A stretch of 64,000 bases of DNA from Cellulosimicrobium sp. ES-005 (GCF_040448685.1 NZ_CP159290.1:124001-188000); one strand, 5' to 3'. Positions 43,419-52,039 are shown, numbered from the stretch's first letter. The notes: a model not told the origin generated them from the letters alone. Numbers and translations: made by a program.

Positions 43419-43491
43419 GCCTGGTCGCCACCCGGGCCGACCACAGCCGACCCGTGCGCGCCCAGGGGTTTCGCGCGTGGCCGCGTGGGCC

Positions 43492-43497
43492 TACGCT
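43492..43497 (+). promoter_or_regulatory. Candidate -10 box of the M28 peptidase gene
   Basis: TACGCT at 43492-43497 in the divergent gap, about 108 bp before GTG 43600. The same hexamer marks the kynurenine and 62,952 promoters. The expected -35 position reads TTTCGC, which is weak. Confidence 0.3.
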
Positions 43498-43599
43498 CGC
43501 GAGCACACGAGCCCTCGCAGCGTCGCGTCTCGTGTGCGACTCGGCCGGACCCCGACACGACCGGGGTCGGTCGGCGGGGGCCACTGTCGAGGAGGATGC

Positions 43600-45366
43600 G
43601 TGAGACCACGAACGATCGTCCCGTCTGCCGCCGCCGCGAGCCTCGTGCTCGCGGCTCTGACCGCAGCGCCCGTCGGCGCTGCCCCCGGGGGCGGCCTCCG
43701 CGCCGCCGACGAGCCTCCCCCGCTCGAGGACCTCGTCACCGGCGACGCGGTCATGCAGCGGCTCCAGGACTTCCAGGACATCGCGGACGCCAACGGCGGC
43801 AACCGCGCGATGGAGACGCCCGGCTACGAGGCGAGCGCCGTCTACGTCGAGGACGCCCTGCGGGCCGCGGGCTACGAGCCCGAGCGCCAGTACTTCACGT
43901 TCGAGGACCTGGTCACCGACGACCTGTCCCTCACCGCGGCCGGCGTCGAGGTGACGTCGGACGTGTACCCCGCCGAGTTCGCCCCCGACACCCCGGACGA
44001 CGGCGTCACGGGCCCGATCGTCCAGCCCGCCGACGCGCTGGTCCAGGGCTGCACCGCCGACACCTGGGACGGGGTCGCGGTCGACGGCGCCGTCGCGCTG
44101 GTCAGCCGCGGGTCGTGCCCGTTCGCGGACAAGGCACGGTTCGCCGCGGAGGCCGGCGCCGCCGCCGTGATCCTCTACAACAACACCGACGGCGCGCTCA
44201 ACCCGACCCTCGGCGAGGCCAGCGACGTCTGGGTCCCGACCGTCGGCATCACGCAGGCCGACGGCCAGGCGATCCTCGCGGCGATCGCGGGCGGTGCCGA
44301 GGCGGTCGCGACCTACGACCTGCAGACGCACGTCGAGGAGTTCGAGACGTTCAACGTGCTCGCCCAGACGCCGGGCGGTCGCGACCACAACGTCGTCATG
44401 GTCGGCGCGCACCTCGACGGCGTCGAGGACGGCCCGGGCATCAACGACAACGGCTCTGGGTCGGCCGCGATCCTGGAGGTCGCGGTCCAGCTCGCCGCCG
44501 CGACCGACGGCGGCCAGGACGTCGAGAACGCGGTCCGGTTCGCGTGGTGGGGCGCGGAGGAGGTCGGGCTGCGCGGCTCGACGCACTACGTGAGCGACCT
44601 CGTCGAGAACGACCCCGCGGCGCTCGACGACATCGCGACCTATCTCAACTTCGACATGGTCGGCTCGCCGAACTACATCATCGGCGTGTACGACGCGAAC
44701 GAGTCGACGTACCCCGCGCCCGTCGAGGTGCCGCCGGGCTCGGCCGAGACCGAGGCGGTGTTCACCGACTACTTCGACGGCATCGACCAGGCGTGGGTCG
44801 ACACCGAGTTCTCGGGCCGCTCCGACTACCAGGCGTTCATCGAGAACGGGATCCCGGCGTCCGGCCTGTTCACCGGCGCGGACGGCTCGAAGACAGCCGA
44901 GGAGGTCGCGCTGTTCGGCGGCACCGAGGGCATCTTCTACGACCCGAACTACCACTCGCCCGCGGACACGATCGACAACGTCGACGCGACCGCGCTCGAC
45001 ATCATGTCCCGCGCGATCGGGCACGCGGTCGCCTCGCTGTCCGAGGACACGTTCGCGATCAACGGCGTCGGCAACCCCCGCGTCGACGCGATCGAGGCGG
45101 AGGCGCGGTGCCTGAACGGCACCGCGTACGTCGCCGTCCGCGCGACCAACGGCGAGGACCAGCCCGTGTCGCTGCGCCTCGTGACGCCGTTCGGCCAGCG
45201 GGCGTTCGGCCAGGTCGCTCCGGACGCGAACGCGTACCAGTCGTTCTCCACCCGGTCGGCCTCGGTCGACGCGGGCACCGTGAGCGTCGTCGCGCGCCTC
45301 GCGGGCGGCGGGGAGAACCACGCGCAGACGTACGACGTCGCGTACGACGCGATCGCCTGCGGCTGA
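43600..45366 (+). CDS. Secreted M28 aminopeptidase with PA domain and shared C-terminal domain
   Basis: 588 residues from GTG 43600 behind GAGGAGG. Signal peptide (SAAAASLVLAALTAAPVGAA), then the M28 core interrupted by a PA domain (VALVSRGSCPFADKARFAAE). Zinc ligands are in VGAHLDGV, GINDNGSG, WGAEEVGLRG, NFDMVGS and YHSPADT; all are present. The last 91 residues (from about 498; EARCLNGTAYVAVRATN ... YDAIACG) are the domain shared with the GH43 and phosphoesterase proteins. It probably releases N-terminal amino acids from peptides outside the cell. Confidence 0.92.
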   Translation: MRPRTIVPSAAAASLVLAALTAAPVGAAPGGGLRAADEPPPLEDLVTGDAVMQRLQDFQDIADANGGNRAMETPGYEASAVYVEDALRAAGYEPERQYFTFEDLVTDDLSLTAAGVEVTSDVYPAEFAPDTPDDGVTGPIVQPADALVQGCTADTWDGVAVDGAVALVSRGSCPFADKARFAAEAGAAAVILYNNTDGALNPTLGEASDVWVPTVGITQADGQAILAAIAGGAEAVATYDLQTHVEEFETFNVLAQTPGGRDHNVVMVGAHLDGVEDGPGINDNGSGSAAILEVAVQLAAATDGGQDVENAVRFAWWGAEEVGLRGSTHYVSDLVENDPAALDDIATYLNFDMVGSPNYIIGVYDANESTYPAPVEVPPGSAETEAVFTDYFDGIDQAWVDTEFSGRSDYQAFIENGIPASGLFTGADGSKTAEEVALFGGTEGIFYDPNYHSPADTIDNVDATALDIMSRAIGHAVASLSEDTFAINGVGNPRVDAIEAEARCLNGTAYVAVRATNGEDQPVSLRLVTPFGQRAFGQVAPDANAYQSFSTRSASVDAGTVSVVARLAGGGENHAQTYDVAYDAIACG

Positions 45367-45386
45367 CGCCGCGCGGGTCGCACGAC

Positions 45387-45421
45387 GGCGGGGCCGTCCT
45401 CCACGGGAGGGCGGCCCCGCC
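45387..45421 (+). terminator. Terminator of the M28 peptidase gene
   Basis: Arms 45387-45401 and 45407-45421 form a 15-bp stem with one mismatch and a 5-nt loop, 20 nt after the stop codon. Confidence 0.8.
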
Positions 45422-45488
45422 TGCGCCCCCACCAGGTCTACGCTGGCCCGCGGTGCGCCGTCGGGAGGCGCGACGGACAGGGGGTCAC

Positions 45489-46748
45489 GTGGCGAAGGAA
45501 CCGTTCCTCACGACGACGGACGACGAGCCGGGCGAGGGCCCCGACCTGCCCGGCACGACATCGGGCGACGGGCGCAGCACCCTCGCACGGCTGCTCGGCG
45601 AGAAGCGCCTCCTGCGCGTCCCGGCGGTGCCGCGCCCCACGCTCCCGCGCCCCTCGTTCTCGCTGCCCGGCCCGCTCGGCCGGCGCGCTCGGGGCGACGT
45701 CGGGCAGCCGGCCGGGCAGCCGGCCGAGCAGCCCGGCACCCGGCCCGGCGAGCACCCGGTCGACCTGCTCGAGGGCGGACAGGCGGCCGTGCGCGGCGCC
45801 GTCGACCCGGGGGCCGACCATGGCGCCGGACCGGACCTCGACGCCGCGCTGGAGGACGCGCTCGTCGAGGCGCTCGCGGCCGACGGTGCGGAGGCCGACG
45901 GCGGGACGGGCGCCGGTCCCGCCGACGACGGTGCGTTCGACGAGGTCGTCGCGGAGTGGGTGCGGCGCGCGATCGCCGCGTACCCGCGGCCGTCGTACCC
46001 GCTCGACCGCGAGTGGGACGTGTCGGTCCAAGGGGTCGTGCGGCTCGTCCCCTACGTGCCGCGGTTCGCGACGGCGCCGCTCGCGCTGCTCGACCGGTTC
46101 GGCGCGGTGACGATCGGCCCCCGGCGGGTGGGCCTCGACGGCAAGGACGTGGACTGGGAGCGCGTGGTCGAGGTGCGCACGGCGCCCGCGTGGACGTGCC
46201 TGTCGGCCGAGGCGCTGGAGGTGAACATCGCGCAGTACGTCGTGGCGCTGCCCCCGCTGCCCGGCCGAGCGTGGGTCCTGCGGAAGATCAGCGAGCTCCT
46301 GCTCTCGCTCTACCTCGCCGTGCTCCCGCCGGAAGCGGACGGCGACGACGCCGTCGCCGACGCCCAGGCCCTCCTCGGGACGGCCGGCGTCGAGGGAAGC
46401 GTCCCGGACCTGCCCGACGACGATGCGGAGGCCCCGGGCGCGGACGTCGCCGACACGGTCGCGGACGCGCCGTCGGACCCGATGTTCGACCGGGTGGTGA
46501 CGCAGGTGGTCTACCGGCGGCGGTTCGGGACGGGCGAGGCGCAGGCGAGCACGACGAGCGTCCTGCTCCAGCTCGCGCTGCGCGGCGCCACGGACACGAT
46601 CGTCCGCACGGCCGCCGAGCGCGGCGTCGAGGTCGTGCACGTGCGCGCCGAGGACACGAGCGTCGGGTCGGTCGTGGCGCGCGCGGCGACGTGGCGCCGC
46701 ACGGCGCTCGACCTGCGCGAGCGGGTGGGCCGCCGACTCGGGCGCTGA
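45489..46748 (+). CDS. Uncharacterised protein with disordered N-terminus
   Basis: 419 residues from GTG 45489. Residues 1-150 are Pro/Gly/Ala/Asp-rich and probably disordered (GQPAGQPAEQPGTRPGEH). The rest is a mixed alpha/beta domain with ERVVEVRTAPAWTCLSAEAL and MFDRVVTQVVYRRRFGTGEA, then ATSVLLQLA-type helices. There is no signal peptide or clear membrane helix. I do not recognise the family. It ends 3 nt before the convergent oxidoreductase gene. Confidence 0.65.
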   Translation: MAKEPFLTTTDDEPGEGPDLPGTTSGDGRSTLARLLGEKRLLRVPAVPRPTLPRPSFSLPGPLGRRARGDVGQPAGQPAEQPGTRPGEHPVDLLEGGQAAVRGAVDPGADHGAGPDLDAALEDALVEALAADGAEADGGTGAGPADDGAFDEVVAEWVRRAIAAYPRPSYPLDREWDVSVQGVVRLVPYVPRFATAPLALLDRFGAVTIGPRRVGLDGKDVDWERVVEVRTAPAWTCLSAEALEVNIAQYVVALPPLPGRAWVLRKISELLLSLYLAVLPPEADGDDAVADAQALLGTAGVEGSVPDLPDDDAEAPGADVADTVADAPSDPMFDRVVTQVVYRRRFGTGEAQASTTSVLLQLALRGATDTIVRTAAERGVEVVHVRAEDTSVGSVVARAATWRRTALDLRERVGRRLGR

Positions 46749-46751
46749 CGG

Positions 46752-47435
46752 CTACCTGTCGAGCGCCTCGAGGATCGGCGTGCCGCCCGCGGTGAACCGC
46801 ACGAAGCGCCCGACGGTCGCCGGGGTGCGCACGGCCTGCGCGACGACCATCGCGACGTCTGCGCGCGACACCCGTGACGCGGCGCCGCTCGGGACGTCGT
46901 CGGCGCCGTCGAGCCCGTCGGGGCCGTCACCGACGACGCGGATCGCGCCGGTCGGGCCGTCGTCGGTCAGCGTGCCGGGCCCGAGGATCGTCCAGTCGAG
47001 GTCGGTGCCGCGCAGGTGGTCGTCGGCGGCGAGCTTGGCGTCCGCGTAGGCGAAGAAGCTCGAGTCGGGGTCGACGCCGTGGTCGGGCACGGACCCGATC
47101 CACGACACCATGAGGTACCGGCTCACGCCGGCGGCGGAGGCGGCGTCCATCGAACGGCTCGCGGCGTCGCGGTCGACGGCGTAGGTGCGCTCCCGGTTCC
47201 CGCCGCCCGCCCCCGCGGACCACACGACGGCGTCGAACCCGCCGAGCGCGGCGGCGAGCTCGTCGACGGACGCGCTCTCGACGTCGAGCAGGAGCGGGTC
47301 GCCGCCCAGGCGCCGGACGAGCGGGAGCTGCTCCTCGGCGCGCACGATCCCCGTCACGGCGGCGCCGTGGTCGACGAGGATCGGGACGAGCAGCCGGCCC
47401 ACCTTGCCGTGGGCACCGACGAGGGCGATCTTCAT
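46752..47435 (-). CDS. NAD(P)H-binding protein (atypical SDR, NmrA/YwnB-like)
   Basis: 227 residues from ATG 47433-47435 with AGGAG 8 nt upstream. The Rossmann start KIALVGAHGKVGRLLVPIL, then LLLDVESASVDELAAALGGF, VVWSAGAGGG, and the SDR-type segment FAYADAKLAADDHLRGTDLD WTILGPG are typical of atypical short-chain dehydrogenases used as NAD(P) sensors or epimerase-like enzymes. The substrate is unknown. Its upstream region holds the second extragenic palindromic repeat. Confidence 0.85.
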   Translation of the reverse strand: MKIALVGAHGKVGRLLVPILVDHGAAVTGIVRAEEQLPLVRRLGGDPLLLDVESASVDELAAALGGFDAVVWSAGAGGGNRERTYAVDRDAASRSMDAASAAGVSRYLMVSWIGSVPDHGVDPDSSFFAYADAKLAADDHLRGTDLDWTILGPGTLTDDGPTGAIRVVGDGPDGLDGADDVPSGAASRVSRADVAMVVAQAVRTPATVGRFVRFTAGGTPILEALDR

Positions 47436-47460
47436 GCGGCGTGCTCCTGTCTGCGGGCGT

Positions 47461-47530
47461 CGAGATCGACCCGAGTGGCCGAGATCGACCCCCGGAGGGC
47501 CGATCTCGAGACCGTCAGGCCGATCTCGCG
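47461..47530. repeat. Extragenic palindromic repeat (GAGATCGACCC type), copy 2
   Basis: CGAGATCGACCCGAG, CCGAGATCGACCCCC, GGGCCGATCTCGAG and GGCCGATCTCGCGG alternate as direct and inverted copies of the unit seen at 20947-21039. The element fills the short gap ahead of the NAD(P)-binding gene. Confidence 0.65.
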
Positions 47531-47582
47531 GTCTGGTCCCACGGTGCTCCCGCACCGGCCGCGCCGCCACCCGAGGGACTGG

Positions 47583-48179
47583 TCAGGGGCACTGGCGGGC
47601 GTTCGGGGCGGCGCCGAGGACGACCGTCTCCGACGCCCGGACGAGGTCGCCGCCCGTCGGGTCCTGCACGCAGACCGTCCAGCCGTTCGACGCGCCCGGC
47701 AGAGCGCCCGCCTGGGGGTCGCGTGCGTCGACGACCACCACCGTCACCGCGCCCCGCTGCTCCAGGTCGGCGCGCGCCTGCTTGAGCCTCGTCTCGACGA
47801 GGTTCGGCATCGGGAACGCGGGCTCGATCTCGACCGAGAGCTCGATGCCGTCGGACCCGCCCGGCGGGACCGGGCTGCCCGGCCCGGTCGTCGGGCCGTC
47901 GGTGGGGCCGGTCGTCGGGTCGCCGGTCGGCTCCCCGGTCGGGCCCGTGGTCGGCTCTACGGTGGGCGACGGCGTCGGGGTCCCGGGACCGCCCGGCACC
48001 CCCTCGACGCGGCAGCCCGCCAGCGCCGCCACCGCCACGGCCGCGAGCACGACGACGCGCGTCCGTCGCGGTACCGCCGTCGTGCGCGCACGCCCGACGC
48101 GGTGCGCCCCGTGCTCCTGGGAGATGTCCTTCTGCCGGCCCGTCGTCGTCGACGGTGCCGTCGTTCGTCCTGCCACCAC
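47583..48179 (-). CDS. PASTA-domain lipoprotein
   Basis: 198 residues from GTG 48177-48179; a later GTG (VGRARTTAVPRR) is possible. The hydrophobic segment ends in a lipobox (VAALAGC). A repetitive Thr/Pro/Gly spacer (TTGPTGEPTGDPTTGPTDGP) follows. A single PASTA-like domain comes last (MPNLVETRLKQARADLEQRG ... GWTVCVQDPTGGDLV), with two cysteines likely disulphide-bonded. PASTA modules bind peptidoglycan fragments, so it probably sits at the outer face of the membrane touching the wall. Confidence 0.78.
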   Translation of the reverse strand: MVAGRTTAPSTTTGRQKDISQEHGAHRVGRARTTAVPRRTRVVVLAAVAVAALAGCRVEGVPGGPGTPTPSPTVEPTTGPTGEPTGDPTTGPTDGPTTGPGSPVPPGGSDGIELSVEIEPAFPMPNLVETRLKQARADLEQRGAVTVVVVDARDPQAGALPGASNGWTVCVQDPTGGDLVRASETVVLGAAPNARQCP

Positions 48180-48288
48180 ACGTGCCCCCGTTGCCCCTGC
48201 GAACTTCCCTGCGTCTTCGAGGGTACGTGACGGTCGCCGCGCGTGCGGCCGGGGGAGGGGGCAGGGCCGGGTGATCCTCGAGCGCGGG

Positions 48289-49608
48289 TCAGCCGCCGCG
48301 CGGGGCCGTGCGCTTGGGCGGCCGGACGGTCGGGACGTCGCCGACGATGGGGATCGGCCGCCGGTGGAACGGGAAGCCGTAGCGCGTGACCAGGCCGGCG
48401 AGCGTCGTCAGCCGGTTGCGGGGCCCGATGAGCCCCATGATGTGGACGAACAACCACGCGAGCCACGCCACGCCCCGCGTGAGCCGCAGCCGCCCGACGA
48501 CCTCCGCGATCGCCGCGCGCCGCCCGATGACCGCCATGGTGCCCTTGTCGAAGTAGCGCAGGGACGTCGTCGGGCGCCCCGCGAGCAGCGCCTCGATGTT
48601 GCGCGCGACCTGAGCGCCCGACTGGATCGCCGGCTGCGCGAGCTGCGGCAGCCCCGCCGGGGAGATCGCGATGTCGCCGGCCGCGAAGACCCCGGGCAGA
48701 CCCTCCACCTGCAGGTCGTCCCCGACGACGACGCGCCCGCCCTCGCCGCGCGGCAGATCCCAGTCGTCGACCTCCTCGTGCGGGTGGACGCCCGCCGACC
48801 AGACCGTGAGGTCGGACCGGATGCGCGTGCCGTCCGTGAGCACGACGGCATCCGGCAGCACCTCGGCGACCCCGGCCCCCAGGTGCAGGCCGACGCCGCG
48901 ACGTCGCAGCTCCTCGGCGGCGTACCGGCGCAGCCTCGGGTGGAACGACTTGAGCACCTCGCCGCCGCGCTGGACGATCTTCACCTCGAACGCGTCGCCG
49001 TGGATCTCCGGGTAGGCGGGGCGCAGGCCCGCGGTGCGCAGCTCGGCGAGCGCCCCCGCGACCTCGACGCCCGTCGCGCCGCCGCCCACGACCACGACGC
49101 GCAGACCCTCGTCCGTCCCGGGGTTCGCCGCCGCCTTCTCGAGCCGGATGAAGAGCGTGTCGCGGATCTTCATCGCCTGCGACCGCGAGTACATGGGGAA
49201 CGAGTTCTCCTTGGCGCCCGGGGTGCCGAAGAAGTTCGCCGTGACGCCGTTCGCGACGACGAGGAAGTCGTAGTCGACCCACTCGTCGTTGAGGAGCCGG
49301 ATGCGGTGCGCCTCGTGGTCGATCCCGACGAGGTGCTCGTGCACCACCCGCACGTTCTTCTGCTTGAGCCGCAGCCCGCGCAGGAAGTACGTGACGTCAC
49401 CCGGGTTCAGGCCGCCGGTCGCGACCTGGTAGAGCAACGGCTGGAACGTGTTGTAGACGCGGCGGTCCACGAGCGTCACGCGCACGGGGGCCTTCGCGAG
49501 CCCCTTGACGACGGCGAGGCCGGCGAACCCCGCACCGACCACCACGACGTGCGGCAGGGAGTCGGGGGCTGCTGCCGCACCAGGCGCAGCGGTGACGGGC
49601 TCGGGCAC
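48289..49608 (-). CDS. ndh: Type II NADH dehydrogenase (NAD(P)/FAD oxidoreductase)
   Basis: 439 residues from GTG 49606-49608 behind GAGGAGG. The FAD-binding motif is HVVVVGAGFAGLAVVKGLAK, the NAD-binding motif is LRVVVVGGGATGVEVAGALA, and GVFAAGDIAISPAGLPQLAQ PAIQSG is the second FAD site. An amphipathic C-terminus (VAWLAWLFVHIMGLIGPRNR) anchors it to the membrane. It passes electrons from NADH to menaquinone without proton pumping. Length and motifs are complete. Confidence 0.9.
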   Translation of the reverse strand: MPEPVTAAPGAAAAPDSLPHVVVVGAGFAGLAVVKGLAKAPVRVTLVDRRVYNTFQPLLYQVATGGLNPGDVTYFLRGLRLKQKNVRVVHEHLVGIDHEAHRIRLLNDEWVDYDFLVVANGVTANFFGTPGAKENSFPMYSRSQAMKIRDTLFIRLEKAAANPGTDEGLRVVVVGGGATGVEVAGALAELRTAGLRPAYPEIHGDAFEVKIVQRGGEVLKSFHPRLRRYAAEELRRRGVGLHLGAGVAEVLPDAVVLTDGTRIRSDLTVWSAGVHPHEEVDDWDLPRGEGGRVVVGDDLQVEGLPGVFAAGDIAISPAGLPQLAQPAIQSGAQVARNIEALLAGRPTTSLRYFDKGTMAVIGRRAAIAEVVGRLRLTRGVAWLAWLFVHIMGLIGPRNRLTTLAGLVTRYGFPFHRRPIPIVGDVPTVRPPKRTAPRGG

Positions 49609-49784
49609 GGGGCCTCCTCGGGGCGACGGGGTGGGAGAGCGCCGGTGCCCGCCCGCCTGCGTCGCGGACGTCGCCGACGACGTCTGCCAGGTTACGGCGA
49701 ACCCCGCCCCCGCGCCGAACAGGCGCCGCGACGCGCGATAGAGCCGTGGTCCTGCCCGACGGCGGTCTGGTCACCTTGGGTGGT

Positions 49785-49878
49785 CGGGGTGGGTGGTGGT
49801 GCCGCGTCTACCATCCGCCGCTCGTTCCTCGCGGCTCCCGCCAGGCCCGACCACGACGCGGCACCACCACCCACCCCG
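49785..49878. repeat. 24-bp perfect inverted repeat with 46-nt loop
   Basis: Arms 49785-49808 and 49855-49878 are perfectly complementary over 24 bp. The element lies in the 584-nt gap 49609-50192, upstream of ndh and downstream of the acyl-CoA synthetase gene. It could form a long RNA hairpin or a cruciform. No transposase gene is nearby. Confidence 0.75.
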
Positions 49879-50012
49879 CCCGACGTCGTCTCGCCCTGGT
49901 CCTCGCTCGCCCGGGTGACACGCCCGTGCGGCCCGCCGTCGGACATCAGGGACTACGCCGACGGGCGATCCGACTGCAGCGGGCGACCGGCTGCGTCGAG
50001 GACGACCTGGGC

Positions 50013-50179
50013 TCTACTTCAGCGGACCACGGCTCTACTTCGGGGGACCAGGGCTCTACCTCGGGCAACCATGCTCTACCTCGGCGGGCCAGGGCTCTAC
50101 CTCGCGTGACCAGGGGTCTACTTGGGCGGGCCGGGGGTCTGCCTCGGCGGGCCGGGGGTCTGCCTCGGCGGTCGGCGGG
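50013..50179. repeat. Eight 21-bp tandem repeats (consensus GCTCTACCTCGGCGGGCC)
   Basis: The TCTAC/TCTGC anchor occurs at 50013, 50034, 50055, 50075, 50096, 50117, 50138 and 50159: steps of 21 bp with a single 20-bp step. Units diverge from left to right (TCTACTTC to TCTGCCTC), so the array is old. It lies just beyond the stop of the acyl-CoA synthetase gene. There are no unique spacers, so it is not a CRISPR. 21 bp equals two helical turns. Confidence 0.85.
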
Positions 50180-50192
50180 TCGGCGCGGGCTG

Positions 50193-51989
50193 TCAGGCGC
50201 GGTGGTGCTCGACGTCGTCGCGGTGCAGGAGGTCCTCGCGGACGACGCGGCGCAGGACCTTGCCGATCTGGGAGCGTGGGAGCTCCGGCACGACGGCGAG
50301 CGTGCGGGGAAGGGCGTAGCGGGCCAGGCGCTTCTCGCCCCACTCGCGCACGGCGGCGAGGTCGACGCGCGGGGGCGAGCCGGCGTCGTCGGCGTCGTCG
50401 AGCACGACGACGGCCGCGACGTGCTCGTCCGAGCCGCTGCCGGGGACGCCCACGACGGCGACGTCCCGGACGCCCGGCATCCCGCGCAGGTGGTCCTCGA
50501 CCTGGGAGGGGTACACCTTGAACCCGCCGGTGACGATCATCTCCTTGATGCGGTCGACGAGCGTGACGAGCCCGGCGTCGGGGCCGTCGAGCGCGACGCG
50601 GACGACGTCGCCCGTGCGCAGCCAGCCGTCGTCGAGGAGCTGGTGCGCGGTCTCCTCGGGGCGGTTCCAGTAGCCGCGGAACACCTGCGGGCCGCGCACG
50701 AGCAGCTCGCCGCGCACGGTGCGCGGTGCAGCGGGGTCGTCGGTGGGCTCGGGGTCGGCGTCGCGCAGGACGCCCGCGTCGAGCGCGTCGGCGTCGACGA
50801 CCCGGATCTCCGTGCTGGGGAAGGGAAGGCCGAGGGTCCCGGGGCGGCGGTCGTCGGAGCAGGGGTTGCCGAGCGAGATCGGGGACGTCTCGGTCATGCC
50901 GTAGCCCTCGATGAGCAGGCCGCCCGTCGCGTCCTCCCAGCGCCGTGCGGTCTCCGCCGTGAGGGGCATCGCGCCCGCGAACGCGAGGCGGATCGAGGTG
51001 AGGTCGGAGCCCGGCCCGGGCGCGTCCGCGGCGGCGGCGACGATGCGGTCGAACATGGGCGCGACGCCGGGCAGGAACGTCGCGGGGCGGCGCGCCTGCG
51101 CGGCGACGAACGCCTGCGGGTCGAACTTCGGGAACGCGACGAGCGTCGCGCCGATGCGCGCAGGCAGGGTGAGGCAGAACGTCAGCCCGAACGCGTGGAA
51201 GAAGGGCAGCACGCCGTAGACGGTCTCGGCACCTTCCTCGAACGTGGCCCACGCCTGGCCCTGCACGACGTTGGCGACGAGGTTGCGGTGCGTGAGCACC
51301 GCGCCCTTGGGCGTGCCCGTGGTGCCGCCCGTGTACTGGAGGAGCGCGACGTCGTCGGCGCCCGGGTGGGGGAGCGCCGGGGGGAGCGCCCGCGCACGGC
51401 GGACGAGGTCGTGCCAGTCGGGGACGCCCGCGGGGACGGGGCCGCGCAGCGCGTCGCGCTGGGCGCGCGCCCGCGCGACGGGCAGGCGCAGCGCGAGGCG
51501 GCTCCCGCGGGGCAGGTCGCGCGCGATGTCGAGCCCGACGACGGTGCGCAGGCCAGCCGCGTGCGCGCGGGCGTCGAGCACGGCGGGGACGGTCTTGGTC
51601 CACACGACGGCGACGCTCGCGCCGGAGTCGGCGAGCTGGTGGGCGAGCTCGTCGGCGGTGTAGGTGGGGTTGTGCTCGACCACGACGGCGCCGAGGCGCT
51701 GGACGGCGTAGAACGCGACGACGTGCGACGTCCCGTTGGGCAGCACGAGCGCGACGCGGTCGCCGTGGCGCACGCCGAGGTCGTGCAGGGCGCTCGCGGC
51801 GCGCTCGACCTGCGCGACGAGCCGGGCGTAGGTCGTGGTCGCGCCGAAGAAGTCGACCGCGACGCGGTCCGGCCAGCGCTCGGCCGCGCGGTAGAGGGCG
51901 GCCGTGACCGGCTCGTCGGGCACCGCGACGTCCGTCGGGACGCCGGGAGCGTAGCGGGCGGTCCACGGCCTCGTCGCCAGAGTGTTCAC
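50193..51989 (-). CDS. Acyl-CoA synthetase (AMP-dependent synthetase/ligase)
   Basis: 598 residues if begun at GTG 51987-51989 (VNTLATRPWTARY); the frame is open further up to ATG 52043. The GTG lies 6 bp after a TACGGT -10 box, so a leaderless mRNA is likely and the upstream ATG would be untranscribed. ANL motifs: LLQYTGGTTGTPKGAVLTHR (P-loop), GYGMTETSP, DGWLRTGDVVRV and KEMIVTGGFKVYPSQVEDHL, with the catalytic Lys in SQIGKVLRR. It activates fatty acids as acyl-CoA for beta-oxidation or lipid synthesis. Cytosolic. Confidence 0.9.
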   Translation of the reverse strand: MNTLATRPWTARYAPGVPTDVAVPDEPVTAALYRAAERWPDRVAVDFFGATTTYARLVAQVERAASALHDLGVRHGDRVALVLPNGTSHVVAFYAVQRLGAVVVEHNPTYTADELAHQLADSGASVAVVWTKTVPAVLDARAHAAGLRTVVGLDIARDLPRGSRLALRLPVARARAQRDALRGPVPAGVPDWHDLVRRARALPPALPHPGADDVALLQYTGGTTGTPKGAVLTHRNLVANVVQGQAWATFEEGAETVYGVLPFFHAFGLTFCLTLPARIGATLVAFPKFDPQAFVAAQARRPATFLPGVAPMFDRIVAAAADAPGPGSDLTSIRLAFAGAMPLTAETARRWEDATGGLLIEGYGMTETSPISLGNPCSDDRRPGTLGLPFPSTEIRVVDADALDAGVLRDADPEPTDDPAAPRTVRGELLVRGPQVFRGYWNRPEETAHQLLDDGWLRTGDVVRVALDGPDAGLVTLVDRIKEMIVTGGFKVYPSQVEDHLRGMPGVRDVAVVGVPGSGSDEHVAAVVVLDDADDAGSPPRVDLAAVREWGEKRLARYALPRTLAVVPELPRSQIGKVLRRVVREDLLHRDDVEHHRA

Positions 51990-51995
51990 TACGCC

Positions 51996-52020
51996 ACCGT
52001 AACCTACGGTTGCGTAGGTT
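51996..52020 (-). promoter_or_regulatory. Acyl-CoA synthetase promoter with 20-bp palindromic operator
   Basis: AACCTACGGTTGCGTAGGTT (52001-52020) has perfect 8-bp arms and a 4-nt centre. On the minus strand it directly abuts TACGGT (51996-52001), the -10 box of the leaderless acyl-CoA synthetase gene. It therefore lies between -35 and -10, the classic position for a repressor. Palindromes of this CCTACG...CGTAGG type precede fatty-acid genes in actinobacteria under TetR-type regulators (recollection); no regulator gene is adjacent. Confidence 0.65.
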
Positions 52021-52039
52021 GTGTGCGGCGTCGGTGTGG

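Noticed and set aside
41038-45432. Very long open frame (about 1460 codons) on the minus strand spanning several genes
   Set aside because: Its right two thirds run antisense to the M28 peptidase and out of frame with the exonuclease. The composition is Arg/Gly/His-rich shadow sequence typical of high GC third-position bias. Only the part from 42057 down is a true gene.
49692-49946. 84-codon minus-strand frame across the 24-bp inverted repeat
   Set aside because: Low-complexity Gly/Arg sequence without ribosome-binding site; the inverted repeat explains the openness.
50013-50179. CRISPR array
   Set aside because: Repeats are contiguous 21-bp units without unique spacers, and no cas genes are present.
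50056-50192. C-terminal extension with PAEVEPW-type heptads encoded by the 21-bp repeats
   Set aside because: That frame is not the frame of the acyl-CoA synthetase, which stops at 50193; no start or ribosome-binding site serves it.
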